From NCBI RefSeq assembly GCF_947503125.1, contig NZ_CANNCR010000034.1, positions 1 through 46,806 on the forward strand: 46,806 nt of DNA, in the 5' to 3' direction. Source of the DNA: an uncultured Metabacillus sp. GTDB lineage: Bacteria > Bacillota > Bacilli > Bacillales > Bacillaceae. The notes under the pieces were generated by a model. It had not been told where the DNA came from and searched no databases. It saw only the letters and a program-made list of their open reading frames with translations. The position numbers were made by a program, and so were the translations under genes. Shown here one piece after another: positions 1 through 8,254 of this stretch (positions are counted from its first letter, which is position 1; each line of letters starts with the position of its first letter).

Positions 1-4
1 TAGA

Positions 5-50
5 CGCTCGAGGTACAAAACTTATTTCATTACGTTTTGTGCCTTGAGCG
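5..50. repeat. Imperfect inverted repeat (stem-loop) before first oxidoreductase
   Basis: Positions 5-21 and 34-50 are near-perfect reverse complements (17-base arms, two differences, 12-base loop). The right arm runs straight into the ribosome binding site of the first gene. No T-run follows, so a simple terminator is unlikely. It may be an operator, a 5' mRNA stem-loop or a dispersed palindrome. The window edge hides what lies upstream. Confidence 0.6.
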
Positions 51-73
51 AAGCGAAAGGAATGGGTATAAAG

Positions 74-1066
74 ATGAGTAAAGTAAAGGTAGGTTTTGTA
101 GGTGTTGGCGGAATCGCTGGTGTCCATTTAGAAAATGTTTCGAAAAACTCAAATGCTGAAATTGTCGCTGTATGTGATATTGCTGAGGAAAACGCAAAGA
201 AAAAAGGATTGCAATACAATGCAACACCTTATACAGATCTTGATGAAATGCTTGAGAAGGAAGTGATGGATGCTGTATTTGTCTGTGTTCCTCCATTTGC
301 ACACGGCGATATAGAAGAAAAAATTGTAGCCAAAGGCATTCATTTACTCGTAGAAAAGCCATTGGGCCTTGATATCGAAACCGTACAAAAGAAAGCGAAA
401 GTCATAAAGAATTCAGGTGTTATTTGCGGAGTTGGTTATTGTTTACGCTATTTAGATACTGTTGCCAAAGCGAAGGAGTACTTAAAGGATAAAACGATCG
501 CTATGGTAAGAGGGCATTACATAACATCCTTTGTTTCAACACCTTGGTACCGTGAAATGAATAAATCAGGGGGGCAGCTGGTTGAACAATCCACCCATAC
601 GCTTGATTTGATGCGTTACTTAGCAGGGGAATTTGATTCCGTTTATGCAAATATGAGCCTTCAAGTATTATCTGATATACCAAATATAGACATTCCAGAT
701 GTCACCTCTGTAAACGTTACATTTGAATCAGGGGCAGTGGGGCATCTAGATTCCTCTATGACCCAGCTCGACCATCGGACAGGAATCGAAATTCTTGGCA
801 AAGATTTTCGTGTTGAGATAGATGGAGTGAATGTATCAATTGTTGAAAAGGATTCTACAATCACTTATAAATCAAAGGTTGATTTTTACCAGGAACAGGA
901 TAATCGCTTTATTGAGGCTGTCATGAAGGGTGATCCGGCAATTCTCTTATCTGATTATGAGGATGGAGTAAAAACCCTTGCTGCAACATTGGCATCCAAT
1001 AAGTCAAATGAATTAGGATTACCTATTAAACTATCTTCTTTAATCGAGGATAAAATATCGCTATAA
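74..1066 (+). CDS. Gfo/Idh/MocA family NAD(P)-dependent oxidoreductase 1
   Basis: This is a 330-residue cytoplasmic sugar/cyclitol dehydrogenase-type protein. The N-terminus has a Rossmann glycine motif (GVGGIAG near residue 10), and the EKP motif with the family's catalytic-type lysine is at about residue 95. The C-terminal substrate-domain motif reads SGGQLVEQSTHTLDL (His about 175) in place of the common GGGxxxDxGxH, so it belongs to a divergent subgroup. An upstream TTG at 44 and an ATG at 62 are in frame, but the AAAGGA ribosome site at 56-61 is best spaced for the ATG at 74. It heads the visible part of an operon of three such enzymes and an ABC importer. The family is certain. The substrate (a sugar, glycoside or inositol oxidised to a keto form, or the reverse) is not visible from sequence. 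Confidence 0.88.
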   Translation: MSKVKVGFVGVGGIAGVHLENVSKNSNAEIVAVCDIAEENAKKKGLQYNATPYTDLDEMLEKEVMDAVFVCVPPFAHGDIEEKIVAKGIHLLVEKPLGLDIETVQKKAKVIKNSGVICGVGYCLRYLDTVAKAKEYLKDKTIAMVRGHYITSFVSTPWYREMNKSGGQLVEQSTHTLDLMRYLAGEFDSVYANMSLQVLSDIPNIDIPDVTSVNVTFESGAVGHLDSSMTQLDHRTGIEILGKDFRVEIDGVNVSIVEKDSTITYKSKVDFYQEQDNRFIEAVMKGDPAILLSDYEDGVKTLAATLASNKSNELGLPIKLSSLIEDKISL

Positions 1067-1081
1067 CGAGAGGTGAATGAA

Positions 1082-2089
1082 GTGAAAATTGGTGTGGTCG
1101 GAACAGGTACAATGGGAAAGCTTCATTTAGAGGCATGGTCAAAAATGAAAACGGTTAAAATTGGCGGAATTGCTGGCCGCAACCATAGAGTGGTCGAGCA
1201 ATTATCAGAAACATACAAGACAAACGGTTATACCGATTATGAGGGTCTGCTGAAATCAGATGTTGATGTAATTGATATATGCCTGCCAACCTATTTGCAT
1301 AGTGAGTTTATTCGAAAGGCTGCTAAAAGCGGTAAGCATATTATTTGTGAAAAGCCCCTTGCACTAGATGGTAAAGAGTGTAAGGAACTTTATGATGTTT
1401 GTAAAACATACAATGTCCAGCTTCTTGTCGGGCATACCCTTCGCTTTTATCCAGAATATCAACACGCACGGGAGCAAGTGAAAAATGGTGCAATTGGCAA
1501 CCCTGGTGTCGTCAGATTGTCAAGAGGAGGTCCTTATCCTAAAGGAAGAGATGCATGGTATATGGATGAAGCAAAGAGCGGCGGCGTCTTGCTGGATTTG
1601 GGAATTCATGATTTTGATTGGCTGCGATGGACGTTTGGCGAGGTTGAAAGAGTGATGGCAAAACAAATGAAAAGAGAAAGTGAGGATGGGACGCCAATTG
1701 AGCATGCGTTTGTCACATTACGCATGCAAAGCGGAACTATTGTACATCTTGAATTGTCCTGGGCCAAAAAGGCATTTGAATCAAGCTTTGAGATTACAGG
1801 GGATAAAGGGATGCTTACCTATAATAATCTAGATAGCAACCCTATTAAACTTAGTTTATCAGAGGATCATAGCCAAAACAGTTTTGGTGTAGCTGTACCA
1901 GAATCGATAGGAAAGCGTTCACCGCTTCAACAACAGCTTCAACATTTCAGGGAATGTTTGATATCTGGAGAAAAGACCATTATTTCTGATGAAGATGTGA
2001 TAAAAGCAGTTGAAGTTGCGAGGGCAGCTATTGAATCAGCAAGAATTGGGCAGCCTGTTTCTCTACTGTCAAAGAAAGAGGTGGTTTAA
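1082..2089 (+). CDS. Gfo/Idh/MocA family NAD(P)-dependent oxidoreductase 2
   Basis: A 335-residue protein with Rossmann motif GVVGTGTMG at the N-terminus, EKPL with Lys about 91, and the classical SGGVLLDLGIHDFDWLRW motif (Asp172, His176), giving the full set of expected catalytic-type residues. The GTG at 1082 is chosen over the GTG at 1073 because AGAGGTGA (1069-1076) sits five bases before it and would overlap the earlier start. It begins 15 bases after the previous stop, so it is co-transcribed. It is closest to myo-inositol dehydrogenase/3-keto-sugar enzymes in general layout, but the substrate is unknown. Its differences in the H-motif region from its two neighbours suggest distinct steps rather than recent duplicates. 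Confidence 0.88.
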   Translation: MKIGVVGTGTMGKLHLEAWSKMKTVKIGGIAGRNHRVVEQLSETYKTNGYTDYEGLLKSDVDVIDICLPTYLHSEFIRKAAKSGKHIICEKPLALDGKECKELYDVCKTYNVQLLVGHTLRFYPEYQHAREQVKNGAIGNPGVVRLSRGGPYPKGRDAWYMDEAKSGGVLLDLGIHDFDWLRWTFGEVERVMAKQMKRESEDGTPIEHAFVTLRMQSGTIVHLELSWAKKAFESSFEITGDKGMLTYNNLDSNPIKLSLSEDHSQNSFGVAVPESIGKRSPLQQQLQHFRECLISGEKTIISDEDVIKAVEVARAAIESARIGQPVSLLSKKEVV

Positions 2090-3070
2090 ATGAAGATCGG
2101 AATGATTAGTTTTGCACATATGCATGCTTTTAGCTATGCAAAGCATTTGCTTGCCGACCCTGAGGTTGAGATTACCGCGATATGGGATGAAGACCATGAG
2201 AGAGGGTCGAAAATGGCTAATCTCTTTAACTGCCAATATATCGACGATTTAGAGCAATTTCTAGAATTAGAGCTTCAAGCTGTTGTAGTGTGTTCTGAAA
2301 ATAAAAAGCATAAGGAGCATGTGGTTGCTGCAGCACGTGCTGGAAAGCATATTTTATGTGAAAAGCCAATTGCCACCGAGGTAGAAGATGCAAAAGAGAT
2401 GATCCAAGCTTGCGAAGAGGCTGGTGTCATTTTACAAGTTGCCTATCCGGTAAGATTTGCTCCTGCCATTCAAAGAGTAAGGGAATTAATTCGTTCAGGA
2501 GCAATAGGTGAAGTGGTTGCCATAAATGGAACGAACCATGGACAAATGCCAGGCGGCTGGTTTATCGAAAAGGAATTATCAGGTGGGGGAGCAGCAACTG
2601 ATCATATTGTTCATGTGATGGACCTCATTCGCTGGATCTTACATGATGAAGTGAAAAATGTCTATGCAGAGCTTGATACAAAATTTTATTCGATTGATGT
2701 AGAGGACTGCGGCATTGTCACTTTGGAACTTGAATCAGGCATCATTGTGACAATTGACCCAAGCTGGTCACGACCAAAAACATTCCCTACCTGGGGGGAT
2801 GTATTATTGGAATTTGTCGGTACAAAAGGAACCCTTTCTGTCGATGCCTTTAAACAGCATTCAGTCTACTACAATGATACGGAGAAAAAAATTCAGCATC
2901 TTTCATGGGCTGATGACATGGATCAAGGGCTGATTGCTGATTTTCTTCAATGTGTACGACAAAAGGGAAAACCATCTATTACCGGTGAGGATGGCTTAAG
3001 AACATTGGAAGTTGTAAAGGCGGCTTATGAATCTGACAGATTGAAAAAAGTGGTTTCAATAAATAAATAG
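2090..3070 (+). CDS. Gfo/Idh/MocA family oxidoreductase 3
   Basis: A 326-residue protein. The N-terminus (MKIGMISFAHMHAFSYA) has a cofactor loop lacking the usual GxGxxG glycines, with histidines where neighbours have glycine or threonine. The EKP motif follows near residue 92. The substrate-domain motif is LSGGGAATDHIVHVMDLIRW, in which Asp and His are retained but shifted. The ATG directly abuts the preceding TAA (zero spacing) with AAAGAGGTGG just upstream, indicating tight translational coupling. The altered nucleotide-binding loop suggests changed cofactor handling or a tightly bound cofactor. This is inference; the fold assignment itself is secure. Confidence 0.85.
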   Translation: MKIGMISFAHMHAFSYAKHLLADPEVEITAIWDEDHERGSKMANLFNCQYIDDLEQFLELELQAVVVCSENKKHKEHVVAAARAGKHILCEKPIATEVEDAKEMIQACEEAGVILQVAYPVRFAPAIQRVRELIRSGAIGEVVAINGTNHGQMPGGWFIEKELSGGGAATDHIVHVMDLIRWILHDEVKNVYAELDTKFYSIDVEDCGIVTLELESGIIVTIDPSWSRPKTFPTWGDVLLEFVGTKGTLSVDAFKQHSVYYNDTEKKIQHLSWADDMDQGLIADFLQCVRQKGKPSITGEDGLRTLEVVKAAYESDRLKKVVSINK

Positions 3071-3093
3071 CTTTCAATAAAGGGGGATTTGGG

Positions 3094-4362
3094 ATGAGGA
3101 AATTTTTCTCGCTTTTATTAGGGGTCATATTGATTGGAAGTATCTTTCTGGCAGGTTGCAGCAGTAAGGAAGGTGCTTCAGGGGGATCTTCAGATAAAGT
3201 GACACTAAATGTTGCTTTATGGGATGAGAATGTTAGTGAAGTAGTAGATAAGTCCATTGAATTATTCAAAGAAAAGCATCCAGAGGTTGAAGTAAAAGTA
3301 ACCTATACCCCATATGCTGACTATTGGACCAAGTTAAAAACAAGTCTAGCCGGCGGCAGCGGTCCAGATATTTTCTGGATGAATGGTCCTAACTTTTATC
3401 AATATGCATCTTCAGGGCTTATTAAGGATATTCAGCCTTTAATAGATGGAGATAAATTAGATACTAGTGTCTATACACCTGCATTAGTTAATCTCTACAC
3501 ATACGAGGATAAATTATTTGGCTTACCTTATTTCTTAGATTCAATTGGTCTTTTCTATAATAAGAAGATCTTTGATGAAGCTGGGATTCCTTATCCAGAT
3601 GAGACTTGGGACTGGGCTAAGGTGGAGGAAGTTGGCAAAAAGCTAACGGATAAAGAGAATGGAATTTATGGGTATATTGCTTCAGCATCCAACCAAGCGG
3701 GTTACTATAACTTAATTCATCAAGCAGGGGGCTTTATCATTAGTGATGATAAAACAAAATCAGGCTTTGATTCTCCTGAAGCCCAAAGCGCATTGCAATG
3801 GACAAAGGATTTAATGGATGAGGGGATTTCACCTTCTGCCCAGGCACAGATTGAAACAAAGGTAAACCAAATTTTTGGTTCAGGTAAGGCAGCCATGCTT
3901 CCGAATATTTCAGTGAATGCCCCTGTTTTGCATGAAATGTTAGGTGAAGATTTAGGTGTAGCGGTTCTTCCTAAAGGAAAAGAACAAGCCAGTATTGTTC
4001 ACGGCTTGAGCTGGGTTATGAATGCAAAGACAAAGCATGAAGAATTGGCATGGGAGCTGCAAAAAGTGTTAGCTGGTGAAGAAGCTGGTAAATGGATGGC
4101 TGAATCAGGCTTTAGTATTCCAGCATACAACGGTACGGAAGGCGCATGGTTAGAGTCGATCCCTTCTCTAGATTTAAAAGTTTTCGTTGATAGCTTAGAG
4201 TTTGGAGTACCATACCCAGTATCGAAAAATACAGCGGAATGGCAGGAAATTGAGGATAAGGAAATTCAAGCTGCCTTGTTAGGGAAAAAATCGATTGAAG
4301 ATGCTACGAAGAAAATTGCTTCAGAGATGAACAAAATCCTAGAGAAGGAATCTAAAAATTAA
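3094..4362 (+). CDS. ABC sugar importer, substrate-binding lipoprotein (family 1)
   Basis: A 422-residue extracellular solute-binding protein of the maltose/oligosaccharide (MsmE/UgpB-like) class. It has a lipoprotein signal with lipobox LAGC and lipidated Cys22, a Ser/Gly-rich linker, and then the typical SBP opening (LNVALWDENVSEVVDKSIELFKEKHPEVEVKV) and the GSGPDIFWMNGPNF and GLPYFLDSIGLFYNKK segments. AAGGGGGAT precedes the ATG. It should sit on the outer face of the membrane and feed the two permeases encoded next. The flanking dehydrogenases suggest that the ligand is the substrate or precursor of the oxidative pathway; the exact sugar cannot be read. Confidence 0.93.
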   Translation: MRKFFSLLLGVILIGSIFLAGCSSKEGASGGSSDKVTLNVALWDENVSEVVDKSIELFKEKHPEVEVKVTYTPYADYWTKLKTSLAGGSGPDIFWMNGPNFYQYASSGLIKDIQPLIDGDKLDTSVYTPALVNLYTYEDKLFGLPYFLDSIGLFYNKKIFDEAGIPYPDETWDWAKVEEVGKKLTDKENGIYGYIASASNQAGYYNLIHQAGGFIISDDKTKSGFDSPEAQSALQWTKDLMDEGISPSAQAQIETKVNQIFGSGKAAMLPNISVNAPVLHEMLGEDLGVAVLPKGKEQASIVHGLSWVMNAKTKHEELAWELQKVLAGEEAGKWMAESGFSIPAYNGTEGAWLESIPSLDLKVFVDSLEFGVPYPVSKNTAEWQEIEDKEIQAALLGKKSIEDATKKIASEMNKILEKESKN

Positions 4363-4424
4363 TATGGGTGGGGAGGTACTGGGATTCCGGGCTTCCCCTG
4401 ATCCAAACAAAGGGGTGTTCATTA

Positions 4425-5366
4425 ATGGAAGTGCAAACTGCCCGATCTAAGCAAATGGTTCAAACAACAAACCGCAAAAAAAGATCGAAAATGGCCTCAG
4501 TTGAAGCGCTATGGGGATACATATTTATAGCACCTGTTGTGTTAGGGCTAACCATCTTTTACCTAGCACCTGCTGTTTCATCATTCTATCTAGCCTTTAC
4601 AAAGTGGGATGGACTTACGGCACCTATTTTCATCGGACTGGAGAATTTCACCACATTATTTCAAGAAGAAACATTTGTGCAATCGATGATCAATACGGTT
4701 TTATTTACGGTTGTATCTGTCCCGATTTCAATTATTTTTGCAACGATTATAGCGGTTTTACTTAATCAAAAAATTAAAGGGATTGTCATTTATCGAACGC
4801 TATTTTTTATTCCCGTAGTAACGATGCCGATTGCGGTCGGTATGGTTTGGCGATGGTTGTACAATTCAGAATTTGGATTAATTAATTATATTCTTGGGTT
4901 GCTTCATTTACCACAGCCTAGCTGGTTGTTTGATGAAAAATTTGCCTTATTTTCTATTATTCTTGTAAGTGTTTGGATGAGTGTTGGGTATAACGCTGTG
5001 ATCTTATTAGCCGGCCTGCAAGGAATATCAGCATCCTATTATGAAGCGGCAAATTTAGACGGGGCAAATGAATTTCAAAAATTTTTGAATATCACGGTTC
5101 CTTTATTAACACCAAGTTTATTCTTCGTATTAGTCATGTCAATGATAAATTCACTGCAGGTGTTTGACTTGATTTTTGTCATGATTGGAGATAATGCCTC
5201 TTTATTAGATCCTACGAGAACAGTTGTATATAGCGTTTGGGAAAATGGATTTAAATTTTTCAATATGGGCTATGCCTCAGCACAAGCATTAGTTTTATTC
5301 GTTGTCATTCTCATTATTACCATCATTCAGATGGTACTTCAGAAGAGATGGGTGCATTATCAGTAG
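4425..5366 (+). CDS. ABC sugar importer permease (MalF/UgpA-type)
   Basis: A 313-residue membrane protein with six predicted helices, beginning near residue 30 (GYIFIAPVVLGLTIFYL). It carries the binding-protein-dependent transport EAA motif (YYEAANLDGANEFQKFLNIT), which contacts the ATPase. A GTG start at 4368 is in frame but has no proper ribosome site. The ATG at 4425 follows AAAGGGGTG with good spacing and gives a normal-length cytoplasmic N-terminus. The 62 bases after the binding-protein stop are a non-coding spacer. No ATPase gene is present in this operon, so a shared MsmX-type ATPase is expected. Confidence 0.92.
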   Translation: MEVQTARSKQMVQTTNRKKRSKMASVEALWGYIFIAPVVLGLTIFYLAPAVSSFYLAFTKWDGLTAPIFIGLENFTTLFQEETFVQSMINTVLFTVVSVPISIIFATIIAVLLNQKIKGIVIYRTLFFIPVVTMPIAVGMVWRWLYNSEFGLINYILGLLHLPQPSWLFDEKFALFSIILVSVWMSVGYNAVILLAGLQGISASYYEAANLDGANEFQKFLNITVPLLTPSLFFVLVMSMINSLQVFDLIFVMIGDNASLLDPTRTVVYSVWENGFKFFNMGYASAQALVLFVVILIITIIQMVLQKRWVHYQ

Positions 5367-5378
5367 GAGGGATGGGAA

Positions 5379-6206
5379 ATGGTGCATGCAGATAAAAGAA
5401 AGAAAATCGTTGTCCATGGTTTACTAATAATTGGATCCATTATTATGATCATGCCTTTTTTATGGATGGTTTCAACCTCGTTAAAATCATTTGCTGAATC
5501 GATGCAGGTGCCGCCAACGATCTTTCCTAAAGAGTTTAAATTTGAAAATTATCTAGAAGTTTTTGAAAAGATAAACTTTGCTCAATATTACTTGAACACG
5601 ATTATTATTACTGTAGCAAGAACGGTATTTCAGCTTATTCTTTGCTCTTTGGCAGCTTATGCCTTTGCAAGACTAAGATTTCCCGGCAAAAATATCATCT
5701 TTATTGCCATTTTATCTGTATTGATGGTCCCTTCTCAGGTTGTTATGATTCCAAGCTTTGTCATTATGAGGGAGCTGGGCTGGATTGATACGTTTTATGC
5801 AATTATTGTTCCTGGGATTTTTAGTGCATTTGGAACATTTCTTTTGCGACAATTTTTTATGGCTATTCCGAAAGAACTGGACGAGGCGGCCAAAATCGAT
5901 GGCTGTTCTTTCTTCGGAATTTATTGGCGCATTATCTTGCCATTATCAAAGCCTGCACTTGTCTCGCTTGCCATTTTCACGATCTTAGCTGCCTGGAATG
6001 ATTTCCTATGGCCATTAATCGCAACAAACTCTGATGAGATGAGGGTTTTATCGATAGGTATTGCTACATTCCAGGGACAATATGCTACAGAATATCCATT
6101 ATTAATGGCAGGTGCGTTAATGTCAACCGCGCCAATGATTATCATCTTTTTATTCTTACAAAAGTATTTTATTGAAGGAATTGCATTAAGCGGGGTTAAA
6201 GGGTAA
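5379..6206 (+). CDS. ABC sugar importer permease (MalG/UgpE-type)
   Basis: A 275-residue inner-membrane permease of the carbohydrate-uptake CUT1 class. The first helix is at about residues 12-32 (LLIIGSIIMIMPFLWMVSTS) and the conserved motif is LDEAAKIDGCSFFGIYWRIILPLSKPA. It starts 12 bases after the partner permease's stop, behind TAGGAGGG. Together with the preceding permease it forms the translocation channel for the sugar carried by the lipoprotein. It has normal length and nothing odd is seen. Confidence 0.93.
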   Translation: MVHADKRKKIVVHGLLIIGSIIMIMPFLWMVSTSLKSFAESMQVPPTIFPKEFKFENYLEVFEKINFAQYYLNTIIITVARTVFQLILCSLAAYAFARLRFPGKNIIFIAILSVLMVPSQVVMIPSFVIMRELGWIDTFYAIIVPGIFSAFGTFLLRQFFMAIPKELDEAAKIDGCSFFGIYWRIILPLSKPALVSLAIFTILAAWNDFLWPLIATNSDEMRVLSIGIATFQGQYATEYPLLMAGALMSTAPMIIIFLFLQKYFIEGIALSGVKG

Positions 6207-6239
6207 TTATTTAATGAATGATAGGTTTGGAGGACAAAA

Positions 6240-7103
6240 ATGAAACTAGGACTAAGCTCTTATAGCTTGTATTCAGCACTAAAGTCAAAGGAAATAGATA
6301 TTTTACAAGCAATTGAATGGATTGCAGATCAAGGCGGAGAGCATATTGAAATCGTACCAATGGGCTTTTCATTAGACGATAATCCAGCGTTAACAGATGC
6401 AATTCGTCAAAAAGCTGAAGCAGTCGGGATTGAGATCTCGAATTATGCGATAGGCGCAAATTTTATCACATCAGATGAAGGTCAATATGAACAGGAAATA
6501 GAAAGAGTATTAAAACAAGTTGATATCGCAAATGGTCTTGGCGTAAAACGTATGCGTCATGATGTAGCTTGGCGTCCAATTGGAGAGATCTCGATCCAGC
6601 AATTTGAAGAGGATTTGCCAAAGCTTGCAAATGCATGCAAGCGAATAGCCGATTATGCGGCAGCTTATGATATTACCACGAGTGTTGAAAACCATGGATA
6701 TTTTGTTCAAGCAAGTGACCGTGTGCAAACGCTGCTTTATCATGTCAATAAAGCAAATTTTAAAACGACTTTGGATACAGGGAATTTTTTATGTGTGGAT
6801 GAGAACCCTATTTCAGCAATAAAGAAAAATATTTCCGATGCTTCAATGGTTCATATTAAAGATTTTTATTACCGGACTGGAAATCAAGATCCCGGGGAAG
6901 GGTGGTTTCAAACAGCCTCAGGAAATTATTTAAGAGGTTCAATCGTTGGTCATGGAGATATTGATATGTATGAAGTCATTAAGGTGATTAAGCATTCAAA
7001 TTATGATGGTTATATTTCAATAGAGTTTGAAGGAATGGAAGAGTGTAAGCGAGGGTCAAAAATTAGCTTGGACAATGTTCGCAGAATTTGGGAACAAGTT
7101 TAA
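6240..7103 (+). CDS. Sugar phosphate isomerase/epimerase-fold TIM-barrel protein
   Basis: A 287-residue AP-endonuclease-2-like (xylose isomerase-like) TIM barrel. The four ligands typical of its divalent metal site are visible: Glu150 in SVENHGYF, Asp179 in TLDTGNF, His205 in VHIKDFYY and a Glu (262) in ISIEFEG. The family includes inosose isomerase IolI, inosose dehydratase IolE, hydroxypyruvate isomerases and the eliminases/hydratases acting on 3-keto-glycosides. Within this operon of four Gfo/Idh/MocA enzymes, a role on an oxidised (keto) sugar is the most economical inference: isomerisation, or beta-elimination/hydration. It starts 33 bases after the permease, behind TTTGGAGG. Confidence 0.88.
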   Translation: MKLGLSSYSLYSALKSKEIDILQAIEWIADQGGEHIEIVPMGFSLDDNPALTDAIRQKAEAVGIEISNYAIGANFITSDEGQYEQEIERVLKQVDIANGLGVKRMRHDVAWRPIGEISIQQFEEDLPKLANACKRIADYAAAYDITTSVENHGYFVQASDRVQTLLYHVNKANFKTTLDTGNFLCVDENPISAIKKNISDASMVHIKDFYYRTGNQDPGEGWFQTASGNYLRGSIVGHGDIDMYEVIKVIKHSNYDGYISIEFEGMEECKRGSKISLDNVRRIWEQV

Positions 7104-7124
7104 TAGAAAGGGAGAATAGAAGGT

Positions 7125-8186
7125 ATGAGTAAACTTAAAGTAGGGGTAATTGGTGCCGGATCGATTTCAGATATGCATTTGCAATCCTATGAAAAGAATG
7201 AAAACGTTGAGTTAGTCGCTGTTTGTGATCTCAATATTATAAGAGCTGAAGAAAAAGCTACCCGCTATGGTGCTTCAAACTATTATAGTGATTATCAATC
7301 ATTATTGGCTGATGAAACCATTGATGCAGTCAGTATTTGTACATGGAATCATTCACATGCAGAAATTGCGATTGCTTCCTTAAAAGCTGGCAAGCATGTA
7401 TTAGTTGAGAAGCCGCTATGTACAACAGTTGAAGAGGCTAAGGAAATTGAAGAAACCGTAAAACACACGGGCAAGGTTCTTCAAGTAGGTTTTGTCCGCA
7501 GATATGCTTCAAACACAAAGATCTTAAAGGAATTTATCGATGCAAATGAACTTGGGGATATTTATTATGCAAAAGCATCATGCTTAAGAAGATTAGGAAA
7601 TCCAGGCGGATGGTTTTCAGATAAGGAAAGATCTGGCGGTGGCCCGCTTATTGATCTGGGTGTCCACGTAATCGATATTTGCTGGTATTTGATGGGGAAA
7701 CCAAAAGTAAAAACAATATCCGGCAATACCTATTCAAAGTTGGGGAACCGATCAAATGTTCAAAATCTATCATTCTATAAAGCTGCAGATTATGACCCAG
7801 ATAAAAACTCGGTCGAAGACTTGGCAAACGCATTGATTCGCTTTGAAAATGGGGCTTCCTTAATGGTTGACGTAAGCTTTACCCTTCACGCAAAGAAAGA
7901 TGAAATTGCCGTCAAGCTATACGGTGATAAAGGTGGAGTGGAGGTTGAGCCTGAATTAGCCATCATTACTGAAAAATACAATACGATACTGAATGCTACT
8001 CCACAAGTAGATTCCTTAACATTCGATTTCGTTCAAGGGTTCCAAAGTGAAATCGACCATTTTGTCCTAAGCTGTATTGGCGAAACAGAAACATTGAGTC
8101 CGGTACAAGATGGAGTGGAGATCATGAAGATTTTATGCGGAATATATGAATCCAGTCAAAAGGGAACTGAGATTAGCTTTGATTAA
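7125..8186 (+). CDS. Gfo/Idh/MocA family NAD(P)-dependent oxidoreductase 4
   Basis: A 353-residue protein with a canonical Rossmann motif (GVIGAGSISDMHL), EKPL with Lys about 96, and the classical RSGGGPLIDLGVHVIDICWYL motif with His about 181. The insert with FYKAADYDPDKNSVEDLANALIRF is the form seen in larger Gfo/Idh dehydrogenases that act on sugars or cyclitols. It is the last gene of the operon, 21 bases after the TIM-barrel gene, with AAAGGGAG as ribosome site, and it is followed by a strong terminator hairpin. With four enzymes of the same fold, oxidation at the start and re-reduction at the end of one pathway is plausible, but the order cannot be told from sequence. Confidence 0.88.
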   Translation: MSKLKVGVIGAGSISDMHLQSYEKNENVELVAVCDLNIIRAEEKATRYGASNYYSDYQSLLADETIDAVSICTWNHSHAEIAIASLKAGKHVLVEKPLCTTVEEAKEIEETVKHTGKVLQVGFVRRYASNTKILKEFIDANELGDIYYAKASCLRRLGNPGGWFSDKERSGGGPLIDLGVHVIDICWYLMGKPKVKTISGNTYSKLGNRSNVQNLSFYKAADYDPDKNSVEDLANALIRFENGASLMVDVSFTLHAKKDEIAVKLYGDKGGVEVEPELAIITEKYNTILNATPQVDSLTFDFVQGFQSEIDHFVLSCIGETETLSPVQDGVEIMKILCGIYESSQKGTEISFD

Positions 8187-8210
8187 ATGTTTTATTAAAT
8201 AATAACAGGT

Positions 8211-8252
8211 AAAAAATCCCATGAGAATCGCTAAATTCCATGGGATTTTCTA
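8211..8252. terminator. Bidirectional terminator between sugar operon and iron operon
   Basis: Arms 8213-8223 and 8239-8249 are perfect complements (AAAATCCCATG / CATGGGATTTT). They have an A-run on one side and a T-rich tail on the other, between convergent genes, so the hairpin can end transcription from both directions. Confidence 0.85.
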
Positions 8253-8254
8253 TA

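Noticed and set aside
44-73. TTG start at 44 (or ATG at 62) for the first oxidoreductase
   Set aside because: Both lie within or before the ribosome site; the ATG at 74 is correctly spaced and begins the conserved Rossmann strand.
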